This document shows, one piece after another, positions 35,657 to 42,914 of a stretch of DNA of 64,000 bases. The translations under genes were made by a program, and so were the position numbers. Position 1 is the stretch's first letter; each line of letters opens with the position of its first letter. Source of the stretch: Flavobacterium aquaticum (lineage in GTDB: Bacteria; Bacteroidota; Bacteroidia; Flavobacteriales; Flavobacteriaceae); NCBI RefSeq assembly GCF_003259835.1, contig NZ_QLMI01000001.1, positions 62,001-126,000 on the forward strand, given 5' to 3'. The notes under the pieces were generated by a model, which was given only the letters and a program-made list of their open reading frames with translations, made no database searches and had not been told where the DNA came from.

Positions 35657-36787
35657 CTATTTCAACTTCTCAAAAAAGAATAACTCATAATCTGGTAACA
35701 CTTCAGGATGTAAAATCTTCACAATATCTTTTAAAACTAAATCAGGTCGATTTTGTGCTAATTCGTAATAAATAACACCGCCTGTTTTTCCTTTTTTAGT
35801 ACTAAACGAATACACGTTTTTGTTCTTTACGGCTTTGAAATGAATGTAATTGGGGTTGCTTTCTAAAATTTGTTTGATAGAGCCAAATTGCCCTGGACCA
35901 ATCCAAAAATCAGCGTCTTTTGCTTTGTCTAAAACGCTTTCGAATGATAATGCTAAACTTCCCGTTCCTTTGGAATCTTTCCATAGATAATTTCCGTTGG
36001 CTTCTTTTAAAAAATAGGCAGCCCAACTATCGCCTTGTGGTAAAAACCATTGGTCTTCGTAGATAGCACCTGCAAAAATAGTCGGTTGGGTTTTTGTATT
36101 TTTTGCTAATGTTAATACCGAATTATATTCTTTCTCAATAGAGTTAAAAATTTCAGTTGCTTTTTCGTCTAAATCATACAGTGCGCCGAAAAACTTAATC
36201 CATTCGGCTTTTCCCAGAGGCGTTTTTTCGGTCCAATCGCCATTGAAGATGATTTTTTGACCGTTTTTTTCTAAGTTTTTGTAGGTTTTTAAATCGCCAT
36301 CAACGCTAAAACCAACAATTACATCGGGTTGTATGTCTAAAATAACTTCCGTATTTAATCCTTGATTGGAACCTAAATCTCTCACTTTTCCAGCATCAAT
36401 TAATGCTCTTGTTTTTTCAGATGAAATATATTGAGTGGTTGGAAAACCTATTAATGTATTTTCTACTCCTAATGATTCTAAAGCAGGAATATGTGTTGTT
36501 GAAGTAACGATTACTTTTTTAATTGGAACTTCAATCGAAGTAAATTGTTGTAAACTATCTGGAATTTGAACGCCTTTTTTGTGAAGAATATAAGTGTAAT
36601 CATTTTTAGCTTCAGGATAAGCGTTAGAAACTTTTATAACCGAAAAACCATCGTATTTTTCAATAGAAAAGCCTTTTGCATGTTGAATGCTATTTTGTGC
36701 AGAAGTGTTCAGATTTGCAGAACTTTCAGATTCTTTACATTGGATAAATCCTAAAAATAAAACAACTAAAATGAAATAGTGGCGCAT
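35657..36787 (-). CDS. btuF: Cobalamin/iron-complex substrate-binding lipoprotein (BtuF-like)
   Basis: A 376-residue periplasmic binding lipoprotein: signal MRHYFILVVLFLGFIQC with Cys17. The two-lobe class III (BtuF/FhuD) fold is seen in VIVTSTTHIPALESLGVENTL-like segments, VRDLGSNQGLNTEVILDIQPDV in parts, and the linking helix around 200-230. It delivers substrate to BtuC and starts the minus-strand transport unit. Cobalamin is inferred from the adjacent riboswitch-controlled receptor. Confidence 0.88.
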   Translation of the reverse strand: MRHYFILVVLFLGFIQCKESESSANLNTSAQNSIQHAKGFSIEKYDGFSVIKVSNAYPEAKNDYTYILHKKGVQIPDSLQQFTSIEVPIKKVIVTSTTHIPALESLGVENTLIGFPTTQYISSEKTRALIDAGKVRDLGSNQGLNTEVILDIQPDVIVGFSVDGDLKTYKNLEKNGQKIIFNGDWTEKTPLGKAEWIKFFGALYDLDEKATEIFNSIEKEYNSVLTLAKNTKTQPTIFAGAIYEDQWFLPQGDSWAAYFLKEANGNYLWKDSKGTGSLALSFESVLDKAKDADFWIGPGQFGSIKQILESNPNYIHFKAVKNKNVYSFSTKKGKTGGVIYYELAQNRPDLVLKDIVKILHPEVLPDYELFFFEKLK

Positions 36788-36816
36788 GAAAATGTTTTTT
36801 GCAAAAGTAGTTTTTT

Positions 36817-36855
36817 AACCGCAAAGAGCGCAAAGGTTTGCGCAAAGTTCGCAAA
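36817..36855. repeat. GCAAAG interspersed repeat
   Basis: AACCGCAAAGAGCGCAAAGG followed by TTTGCGCAAAGTTCGCAAA: GCAAAG at 36821, 36830 and 36842, then GCAAAA at 36851, spaced 9, 12 and 9 bases. GC-richer than its surroundings. Located directly upstream of btuF. Confidence 0.7.
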
Positions 36856-36949
36856 AAAAGATAAAATCAGTTTTATATGCGGTCTGAAAATTGTGTAACA
36901 AAAATTGCAAATAGAAACTACTAAAACCACTAAATTTGCAATAAAAAAG

Positions 36950-37057
36950 ATGAGAACAGATTCAAATGCTTTCCTTTATGCAGTGGCAACTATTATTTTA
37001 GTACACTTTGTTATTGGCTTTATTTGGTTGTGGCGTAAGATGAATAAAAAGAAGTAG
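36950..37057 (+). CDS. 35-residue single-helix membrane microprotein
   Basis: Short ORF MRTDSNAFLYAVATIILVHF followed by VIGFIWLWRKMNKKK. One hydrophobic helix (about 8-27) with a positive C-terminal tail, consistent with N-out/C-in insertion. A consensus -7 element TAAATTTG (36931-36938) precedes it, though this would give only a very short leader. It lies between the divergent btuF and riboswitch-btuB genes. Coding status is inferred from composition, topology and promoter, with no known family. Confidence 0.6.
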   Translation: MRTDSNAFLYAVATIILVHFVIGFIWLWRKMNKKK

Positions 37058-37081
37058 TTTTTTGAAAGATGTTTAGTAAAT

Positions 37082-37112
37082 ATTGCATTTTTATAAAAAT
37101 ATAATACCTTTG
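37082..37112 (+). promoter_or_regulatory. Promoter of the cobalamin riboswitch-btuB transcript
   Basis: ATTG (37082-37085), 19-base spacer, TACCTTTG (37105-37112), fitting the Bacteroidota consensus; transcription would begin at about 37119, right before the riboswitch. Confidence 0.7.
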
Positions 37113-37119
37113 CCCTCGA

Positions 37120-37350
37120 ATTTTGGTTGTTGTTTCTGAATTTTTCAAAACAACATTAAAAGGGAATTAGGTGTAAAACCTAAGCTGTACCCGCAACTGT
37201 AAGCTACAAAGCTTGTTATTATCTACATTACCACTGTTGTTAATTTAGAATTAAGAATTCTGAATTTAGAAATTTTCTAACTTCTAACTTCTAATTTCTA
37301 ACTTTCGATGGGAAGGTTGATAACAAGACGCAAGCCAGGAGACCTGCCAC
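37120..37350 (+). promoter_or_regulatory. Cobalamin riboswitch with enlarged variable region
   Basis: The core is recognisable in order: AGGTGTAAAACCTAAGCTGT (37169-37188), the CCCGCAACTGTAAGC segment (37190-37204), CCACTG (37231-37236), GGGAAGG (37310-37316), and the B12 box AAGCCAGGAGACCTGCC (37332-37348). CTTGTTAT (37212-37219) pairs with ATAACAAG downstream. Between CCACTG and GGGAAGG, normally a short variable stem, lie 73 AT-rich bases made of repeats. It precedes btuB by about 95 bases and should shut down btuB expression when B12 is bound. Confidence 0.92.
37240..37303 (+). repeat. Repeat insertion inside the riboswitch variable arm
   Basis: TTAGAAA-T-TTTCTAA is a perfect 15-base palindrome (37266-37280), followed by four 7-mers TCTAACT, TCTAACT, TCTAATT, TCTAACT (37276-37303). 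AGAATTAAGAATTCTGAATT precedes it. The repeat is of the kind found between flavobacterial genes, here placed inside a structured RNA. Confidence 0.7.
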
Positions 37351-37444
37351 ATTCATTGAGTAACAAACTTTCGGGAAAAAAAGTTTGAGTATGGGTAAAT
37401 TCTGTGCTTTTCTCCCAAATTATTAAAATTTTTATTAACCTAAA

Positions 37445-39382
37445 ATGAACAAAAAGTTTATTGGCTTAAGTGTATTTTCACTAGCTACTGCTTTTGCGTA
37501 TGCTCAAGAATCAGATACGCTAAAAGTTACTAATTTAAAAGAAGTGGTCGTTTCCGACACAAAATTTGCGCAAAGCAAAGAAAAATCAGGTAAAATTATT
37601 GAAGTGATTACCGCTCAAGACTTAGAAGCTAAAAAAGGTCAAAATTTAGCAAATGTTTTGAGTCAAGTAGCGGGAGTTGAAATCAATGGAAATCAATCGT
37701 TTAATGGAAAAAACTTAGGCTATTATATTCGTGGTGGTCGTAATCGTCAAGTAGCCATTTATATTGATGGTGTTCCAGTTTCTGATGCTTCAGGAATTAA
37801 TATCGAATATGATTTGCGTTTGATTCCAGTCGAACAAATCGAGAAAATTGAAGTAATGAAAGGAGCTTCGAGCACGCTATACGGAACAGGAGCTGCGACT
37901 GGAGTTATCAATATTACGTTGAAAAAATCAGCTAAAAAGGAAATTTCAGGAAATGCATACATCAATATGGGAACGCAAAATACTTCGGAAACTTCAAAAA
38001 CAAGTGCACAAGATTTCAATCAAGGATTATCGGTAAACGGAACGATTAATAAAGTTTCCTACATGACCACTTTAAACAGCACGGAAACTAAAGGAATGTC
38101 TGAAGCAGCAGGAGAAAATTTTGAAGAAGATACGTTTTCGAGAGTAAATGTGTTGCAGAAAATTGGTTTTAAAGCGAATGATAAATTAAGTTTTGAGTTT
38201 TTTGGGAATTATGACCGAATCAAAAACACATTTGACAATTCGTTTGACGGTTTCATTGCGAATTCAGATGATTTGAACAACAATAGTTTTTCAGAACAAT
38301 TCAGAATTGGATTCTTGCCAAAATACAAATACAATAAAGGAGAATTTGCTATAAATGCGGGTGCTTCAACAATTGATAGAGTTTTAAATATTTCAAATTC
38401 TTGGTCGGGAACCATTGATAATTACAATTATTCGGGTAGAAGTGCTTCGATTGATGCTTTCAATAAATACAATTTCAGCAAACAAGTATATTTAGTTTTA
38501 GGTGCGCAATATCAGTATTTCGATATGGCACAAAAAGATGCTTACACTGATGTAGCAAGAGAAGGAGCGAAATTCAATTTATTTGATCCGTATGCAACAG
38601 TTGTTTTTAATTCTGAATTTGGTTTGAATATTAACGCAGGAGCTCGTTTCAATACACACAGCGAATACGGAAGTCAAGCAGTTTATAACTTCAATCCAAG
38701 TTATTCATTTGAGAACTTACCTTTGAAAGTTTTAGCTTCTTATAGCACAGCTTTCATCACTCCAAGTTTATACCAATTATATGGTCCTTATGGAAATTTA
38801 GATTTAACTCCAGAAGAAAATGCTACGGCAGAATTGGGCTTTGAATCGCAATTATTGGATAAAAAATTAACGATAAATGCGGTTGGTTTTTATAGAGAAG
38901 AAGAAAATACTTTTGGATTTTTTACAGATCCAATAACGTTTGCTTCAAATTATATAAACATCGACGGAACTTACAACTCAAAAGGAGTTGAAACAAGTGT
39001 TCGTTATACATTATCTGAAAGATTCAATATTGGTGGAAATTATACGTTTACTCAAGTTGAAGAGCAATTAAACCGATTAATTCCAAAACACAAAGGAAAT
39101 GTCGATTTGAATTACAAATTCAAAAGAGGAACTTTCGGAATCAATTATCAATATGTTGACAAAAGAAGTGACGCCTATTACGATTCGAATATTTGGGCAA
39201 CGCAAGCGGTTAATTTGGCTGCTTATCAGTTGGTTAATTCAAATATTTCGTATGAATTACTACCAAATCGTTTGCATATTTTTGGAACTGTAACTAATAT
39301 TTTAAACGATGATTTCCAAGAAGTAATTGGTTATAATACAAGAGGAAGAAATTATAAATTAGGTTTGAATTTCATGTTTTAA
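37445..39382 (+). CDS. btuB: TonB-dependent cobalamin receptor (BtuB-like)
   Basis: A 645-residue outer-membrane receptor. Signal peptide ends AFAYAQ (about 20). The TonB-box/plug region includes NVLSQVAGVEINGNQSFNGK, YYIRGGRNRQVAIYIDGVPV and EKIEVMKGASSTLYGTGAA, and the 22-strand barrel closes with LGLNFMF (terminal Phe). The upstream cobalamin riboswitch gives the substrate with good confidence. Terminator follows. Confidence 0.92.
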   Translation: MNKKFIGLSVFSLATAFAYAQESDTLKVTNLKEVVVSDTKFAQSKEKSGKIIEVITAQDLEAKKGQNLANVLSQVAGVEINGNQSFNGKNLGYYIRGGRNRQVAIYIDGVPVSDASGINIEYDLRLIPVEQIEKIEVMKGASSTLYGTGAATGVINITLKKSAKKEISGNAYINMGTQNTSETSKTSAQDFNQGLSVNGTINKVSYMTTLNSTETKGMSEAAGENFEEDTFSRVNVLQKIGFKANDKLSFEFFGNYDRIKNTFDNSFDGFIANSDDLNNNSFSEQFRIGFLPKYKYNKGEFAINAGASTIDRVLNISNSWSGTIDNYNYSGRSASIDAFNKYNFSKQVYLVLGAQYQYFDMAQKDAYTDVAREGAKFNLFDPYATVVFNSEFGLNINAGARFNTHSEYGSQAVYNFNPSYSFENLPLKVLASYSTAFITPSLYQLYGPYGNLDLTPEENATAELGFESQLLDKKLTINAVGFYREEENTFGFFTDPITFASNYINIDGTYNSKGVETSVRYTLSERFNIGGNYTFTQVEEQLNRLIPKHKGNVDLNYKFKRGTFGINYQYVDKRSDAYYDSNIWATQAVNLAAYQLVNSNISYELLPNRLHIFGTVTNILNDDFQEVIGYNTRGRNYKLGLNFMF

Positions 39383-39405
39383 CTAAAGTTTAATTATTTG
39401 ATTTT

Positions 39406-39446
39406 AAAAGGTTTTGGTAGTTTTTTGCCAAAACCTTTTTTTATTT
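39406..39446 (+). terminator. Terminator of btuB
   Basis: AAAAGGTTTTGG (39406-39417) pairs with CCAAAACCTTTT (39428-39439), followed by T run. Confidence 0.88.
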
Positions 39447-39472
39447 GTAACAAAATTAAATTACATTCGTCT
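39446..39472 (+). promoter_or_regulatory. Candidate ECF-type autoregulated promoter
   Basis: TGTAAC (39446-39451), 16-base spacer, CGTCT (39468-39472). This is the classical ECF sigma -35 (GnAAC) and -10 (CGTC) pattern and differs from the housekeeping TTTG/TAnnTTTG type. It lies 24 bases before the sigma factor start, so the sigma factor may activate itself. Confidence 0.55.
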
Positions 39473-39495
39473 TCATTATAAACCAACCCATTACT

Positions 39496-40011
39496 ATGAA
39501 CCAAAACGAGTTTGTACAAATAATCACTCCTTTTAAGGATAAGTTATTTCGTTTAGCTAAACGAATGCTCGTGAGTACTGAGGAAGCTGAAGATGCTACT
39601 CAAGAAGTGTTGGTGCGATTATGGAATAAAAACAGTTCTTTGGAACAATACAATAGTGTAGAAGCTTTAGCGATGACAATGACCAAGAATTATTGTTTGG
39701 ATCAACTGAAAAGTAAAAGAGCTACAAATTTGCAAATTGTGCATAACAATTATCAAGACAAGCAAGCTAGTGTTGAAACACAAATTGAACATCAAAATAC
39801 GTTGCAATGGGCGGAAAAGTTAATAAACGATTTACCCGAACAACAACGATTGATATTACAATTAAGAGAAATTGAAGAATACGAATTTTCAGAAATTGCT
39901 CAAGTATTAGAAATGAATGAAACAGCGGTTCGAGTAGCTTTATCAAGAGCACGAAAAACCTTAAGAGAACAAATTGAAAAAACACATAATTATGGAACTC
40001 AAGTTAGTTGA
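39496..40011 (+). CDS. ECF-type RNA polymerase sigma factor
   Basis: A 171-residue sigma-70 family protein with region 2 (LFRLAKRMLVSTEEAEDATQ) and region 4 (LPEQQRLILQLREIEEYEFS, then NETAVRVALSRARKTLREQ). Group ECF by size. The next gene overlaps by 20 bases and encodes a membrane protein of anti-sigma layout, followed by two DUF4252 genes; this set is common in flavobacteria and its signal is unknown. Confidence 0.92.
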   Translation: MNQNEFVQIITPFKDKLFRLAKRMLVSTEEAEDATQEVLVRLWNKNSSLEQYNSVEALAMTMTKNYCLDQLKSKRATNLQIVHNNYQDKQASVETQIEHQNTLQWAEKLINDLPEQQRLILQLREIEEYEFSEIAQVLEMNETAVRVALSRARKTLREQIEKTHNYGTQVS

Positions 40012-40435
40012 ACAATTATTGGAAAAATACTTTCAAGGAGAAACTACAATAGTAGAAGAAAAACAATTAAAGGCCTATTTTTCTTCCAACGATGTGGCGC
40101 CGCATTTGGCAAAATATCAAACGCTGTTTGGTTACTTTGAAACACAAAAAGGAACGCAATTCGAGCAAAAACTTCCATTACAACCTAGAAAACAAAGTAC
40201 TGTAAAATGGATAGGTATTGCAGCAAGTTTTGTAGTGCTTTTTGGATTGGCAACCTTCTATTTTTATCCATCAGAACCTAAGTATGAAGATTTAGGGACT
40301 TATGATAATCCAGAAGAAGCGTTTGCCGCTACACATAAAGCTTTGTTAATGGTTTCAGAACAAGTGAACGTTGGCATGGAAAGTGTAGTATATTTAGAAG
40401 AATACGAAAAAACAAAAAAAACAATTTTTAAATAA
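39992..40435 (+). CDS. Putative anti-sigma factor (single-pass membrane protein)
   Basis: Start at the ATG 39992 (MELKLVEQLLEKYFQGETT), overlapping the sigma gene by 20 bases; an earlier in-frame Met lies deeper in the sigma gene. The cytoplasmic N-terminus (about 70 residues, helix-rich) resembles the ZAS-like N-terminus of FecR-type regulators without zinc ligands. One membrane helix (about 72-90, IGIAASFVVLFGLATFYFY) and a short periplasmic tail follow. Position and topology support an anti-sigma role; sequence alone does not prove it. Confidence 0.72.
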   Translation: MELKLVEQLLEKYFQGETTIVEEKQLKAYFSSNDVAPHLAKYQTLFGYFETQKGTQFEQKLPLQPRKQSTVKWIGIAASFVVLFGLATFYFYPSEPKYEDLGTYDNPEEAFAATHKALLMVSEQVNVGMESVVYLEEYEKTKKTIFK

Positions 40436-40442
40436 AATAGAC

Positions 40443-40970
40443 ATGAAAAATTTAGTAGTAGTTATAGCATTTTTAATGGCATCAACAGTTTCTTTTGCAC
40501 AAGGAGCTTTTGATAAATTTGAAGATAAAGAAGGTGTTGCAACAGTTGTTGTAAACAAGAAGATGTTTGAAATGATGAGCAAAGTAAAAGTTGATGCTAA
40601 AGACAAAGAAATGCAACAATACATGAACTTGCTTAAAAAATTAGACAACTTAAAAGTTTTTACTACAAGTAACGCAAAAATTAGTTCTGATATGAAAGCA
40701 ACTGTAAATAGTTACTTAAAGTCAAATCCATTAGAAGAATTAATGCGTGTGAATGGCGATGGTAAAAACGTAAAAATTTATGTGAAATCTGGAGCTAACG
40801 AAAACATAGTAAGAGAGCTTTTAATGTTCATTGAAGGTTCAAACGTTAAAGATGCCGGAACAGTAGTTTTATCATTAACAGGAAATTTTAGTTTAGATGA
40901 AATTTCTGTTTTAACCGAAAAAATGAGCTTACCAGGTGGCGATGATTTGAAAAAAGCTTCTAAAAAATAA
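40443..40970 (+). CDS. DUF4252 exported protein
   Basis: A 175-residue protein with signal peptide ending VSFAQ (about 20) and an all-soluble mature part with the DUF4252 pattern: VNKKMFEMMSKV, LDNLKVFTTSN, DGKNVKIYVKSG, LLMFIEGS and VVLSLTGNFSLDEISVL. Function unknown. Third gene of the sigma operon; paralogous to the next gene. Confidence 0.86.
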   Translation: MKNLVVVIAFLMASTVSFAQGAFDKFEDKEGVATVVVNKKMFEMMSKVKVDAKDKEMQQYMNLLKKLDNLKVFTTSNAKISSDMKATVNSYLKSNPLEELMRVNGDGKNVKIYVKSGANENIVRELLMFIEGSNVKDAGTVVLSLTGNFSLDEISVLTEKMSLPGGDDLKKASKK

Positions 40971-40973
40971 ACT

Positions 40974-41507
40974 ATGAAAAAGTTAGTATTACTTGTTTCT
41001 TGTTTGATTTTACTTTGGAGTTGTGAAGACAAACCAACGCTTCAAAAGTATTTTGTAAAAAACACGGAATCTTCTAAGTTTATTGCATTGGATTTAGCTT
41101 CCAATATCATTAAAACGGATAAAGTTGAATTATCTGAAACAGAAAAAGCCGCATTAGAATCGTTCGAAAAAATGAATATTCTGGCTTTTAGAACTGATTC
41201 TACAGATATTACTGGATATGATAAAGAAATCAAAGAAGTGAAAGCTATTTTGAAAGACGAAAGCTATCAACAATTAATGAAAGCTGGTTCAGGTAATGAT
41301 GGTGCAGCTATTTATTTCGTTGGAAATGATGACGAACACATTGAAGAGTTTGTTGTTTTAGCAGGAAAAAAAGAAAATGGTTTTGCAGTAGTTCGTGTTC
41401 TAGGAAACGATATGAATCCGACACACATAATGAATATGTTGAGTTTACTCCAAAAATCACAAGTAGATATGGAGCAATTGAAACCCTTACAACAACTAAT
41501 GAAATAA
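40974..41507 (+). CDS. DUF4252 lipoprotein
   Basis: A 177-residue DUF4252 paralogue of the preceding gene, here with a lipoprotein signal (LILLWSC, Cys17). Shared features are the central Leu/Phe-rich strand NILAFRTDSTD, GAAIYFVGND and EFVVLAGKKENGFAVVRVLG. One of the pair is thus periplasmic and one membrane-tethered. Last gene of the sigma operon. Confidence 0.84.
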   Translation: MKKLVLLVSCLILLWSCEDKPTLQKYFVKNTESSKFIALDLASNIIKTDKVELSETEKAALESFEKMNILAFRTDSTDITGYDKEIKEVKAILKDESYQQLMKAGSGNDGAAIYFVGNDDEHIEEFVVLAGKKENGFAVVRVLGNDMNPTHIMNMLSLLQKSQVDMEQLKPLQQLMK

Positions 41508-41534
41508 AAAAATCCCGCAACTGCGGGATTTTTT
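41506..41534. terminator. Bidirectional terminator between sigma operon and crtZ
   Basis: AATCCCGCA (41511-41519) pairs with TGCGGGATT (41522-41530), with A and T runs on the two sides. Confidence 0.88.
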
Positions 41535-41976
41535 AGTTCTTAAAGTATTTCAAAGGAACAATCAGCATTCCAAAACATTCTCCATGTTCTTTTCCAATGT
41601 GTTTATGATGCATTTTATGAGCACGTCTAACCGCTTTTGCATATCTGCTATTAGCGTTTCTAAACAACTTAAAGCGTTGGTGAATAAAGATATCATGAAC
41701 TAGGAAATAAGCTAATCCGTAAGCAAAAATTCCAATACCAATTGCTAAACCAATTTCTAAGATTTCGTATTTCCAAAGTAAAAAACAACCAATACTAACT
41801 AATGCATAAAAAATAAAAAATGCATCATTTCGTTCAAACCATGAATCATGATCTTTCTTGTGATGATCGGCGTGTAAACTCCATAAAAAACCATGCATGA
41901 TGTATTTGTGACTAAACCAAGCCATAAATTCCATGAAGCAAAAAGTGGTAAAAAAAACTAAGATATGTATCCACAT
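41533..41976 (-). CDS. crtZ: Beta-carotene hydroxylase
   Basis: Membrane di-iron hydroxylase of 147 residues that converts beta-carotene to zeaxanthin. The histidine clusters are all present: SHKYIMHG (His23, His28), LHADHHKKDH (His35, His38, His39) and RRAHKMHHKHIGKEHG. Four hydrophobic segments. It lies 97 bases downstream of crtB in the same direction, with a repeat in the gap, so it is probably the third gene of the carotenoid operon. No lycopene cyclase is in the window. Confidence 0.93.
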   Translation of the reverse strand: MWIHILVFFTTFCFMEFMAWFSHKYIMHGFLWSLHADHHKKDHDSWFERNDAFFIFYALVSIGCFLLWKYEILEIGLAIGIGIFAYGLAYFLVHDIFIHQRFKLFRNANSRYAKAVRRAHKMHHKHIGKEHGECFGMLIVPLKYFKN

Positions 41977-42002
41977 AGTATTTTAAATTTCAATAATTAA
42001 TT

Positions 42003-42042
42003 TTCAAATTCAAGAACAAGTTCAAAATCAAGTTCAAATTTT
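42003..42042. repeat. TTCAAATTCAAG-type simple repeat between crtB and crtZ
   Basis: TTCAAATTCAAGAACAAG then TTCAAAATCAAGTTCAAATT: imperfect repeats of CAAGTTCAAA. Similar stretches occur before the THUMP methyltransferase (8985-9020) and rocD (14855-14880). Confidence 0.5.
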
Positions 42043-42073
42043 AGAGCAAATATAACTTCCAACTTACATTATC

Positions 42074-42913
42074 CTACAAAATATTCAATCTGTAATTCAA
42101 ATAGCATTTTGCTAACAATCCCACCTTTTCGTAATCAGGAACACGAATTCTGGTGTTTTTGATTTCAACAGAAGGTGTTTTCTTTAATTTACTTAATAAT
42201 TTCTTATAGTAAATGTAAGCTGTATAAACGCCGAATTTAGCTTCTAAAGGTAATTTTTGAATTCCTTCAAAACCCGCATCAAAATCAGCTTGAATTTCAT
42301 TGATAATTTGCTGTTTTGAAGCTTCATCTAAACGAGATAAATCGGTATTTGGGAAATAAGTTCTACTTAAATCTTCATAATCCGCTTTTAAATCGCGTAA
42401 GAAATTCACTTTTTGAAAAGCCGAACCTAAACGCATCGCACTATGTTTTAATTCTTCGTATTTTTCATCATTTCCATTTACGAAAACTTTCAAACACATT
42501 AAACCCACAACATCTGCCGAACCATAGATGTACTGATTGTATTCTTCCACAGTAGTGTAAACCGATTTATGTAAATCCAATTTCATACTGTTCATAAACG
42601 CATCAATCAATTCCATTGGAATATTGTATTTATTTACGGTATGTTGAAACGAATTTAAAATAGGATTTAAACTTATTTTTTGCGAAAGCGCTAAACTTAA
42701 TTCGTTTTCAAATTGCGAAAACAAAGCTTCTTTGTCGTAATCGTGAAAAGTGTCAACAATTTCGTCAGCAAAACGAACAAACCCATAGATGTTATAAATA
42801 TCTTGTCGGATGCTTGGAGCCAACATTTTTACAGCAGATGAAAACGACGTGCTGTATGCTTTTGTAACTTTTACGCTACAATCAAATGAAACGTTATCAA
42901 AAATGGACTTCAT
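42074..42913 (-). CDS. crtB: Phytoene synthase
   Basis: Condenses two geranylgeranyl diphosphates to phytoene (EC 2.5.1.32). A 279-residue trans-isoprenyl synthase with both Asp-rich motifs: RFADEIVDTFHD near 47-58 and LRDLKADYEDLSRTYFPN around 192-209. Starts one base after the crtI stop, so it is cotranscribed and probably translationally coupled. Confidence 0.95.
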   Translation of the reverse strand: MKSIFDNVSFDCSVKVTKAYSTSFSSAVKMLAPSIRQDIYNIYGFVRFADEIVDTFHDYDKEALFSQFENELSLALSQKISLNPILNSFQHTVNKYNIPMELIDAFMNSMKLDLHKSVYTTVEEYNQYIYGSADVVGLMCLKVFVNGNDEKYEELKHSAMRLGSAFQKVNFLRDLKADYEDLSRTYFPNTDLSRLDEASKQQIINEIQADFDAGFEGIQKLPLEAKFGVYTAYIYYKKLLSKLKKTPSVEIKNTRIRVPDYEKVGLLAKCYLNYRLNIL

Positions 42914-42914
42914 A

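Noticed and set aside
33006..36787. Iron-siderophore ABC transporter
   Set aside because: The family signatures cannot separate iron from B12 complexes, but the riboswitch-controlled receptor next door makes cobalamin the better assignment; not excluded.
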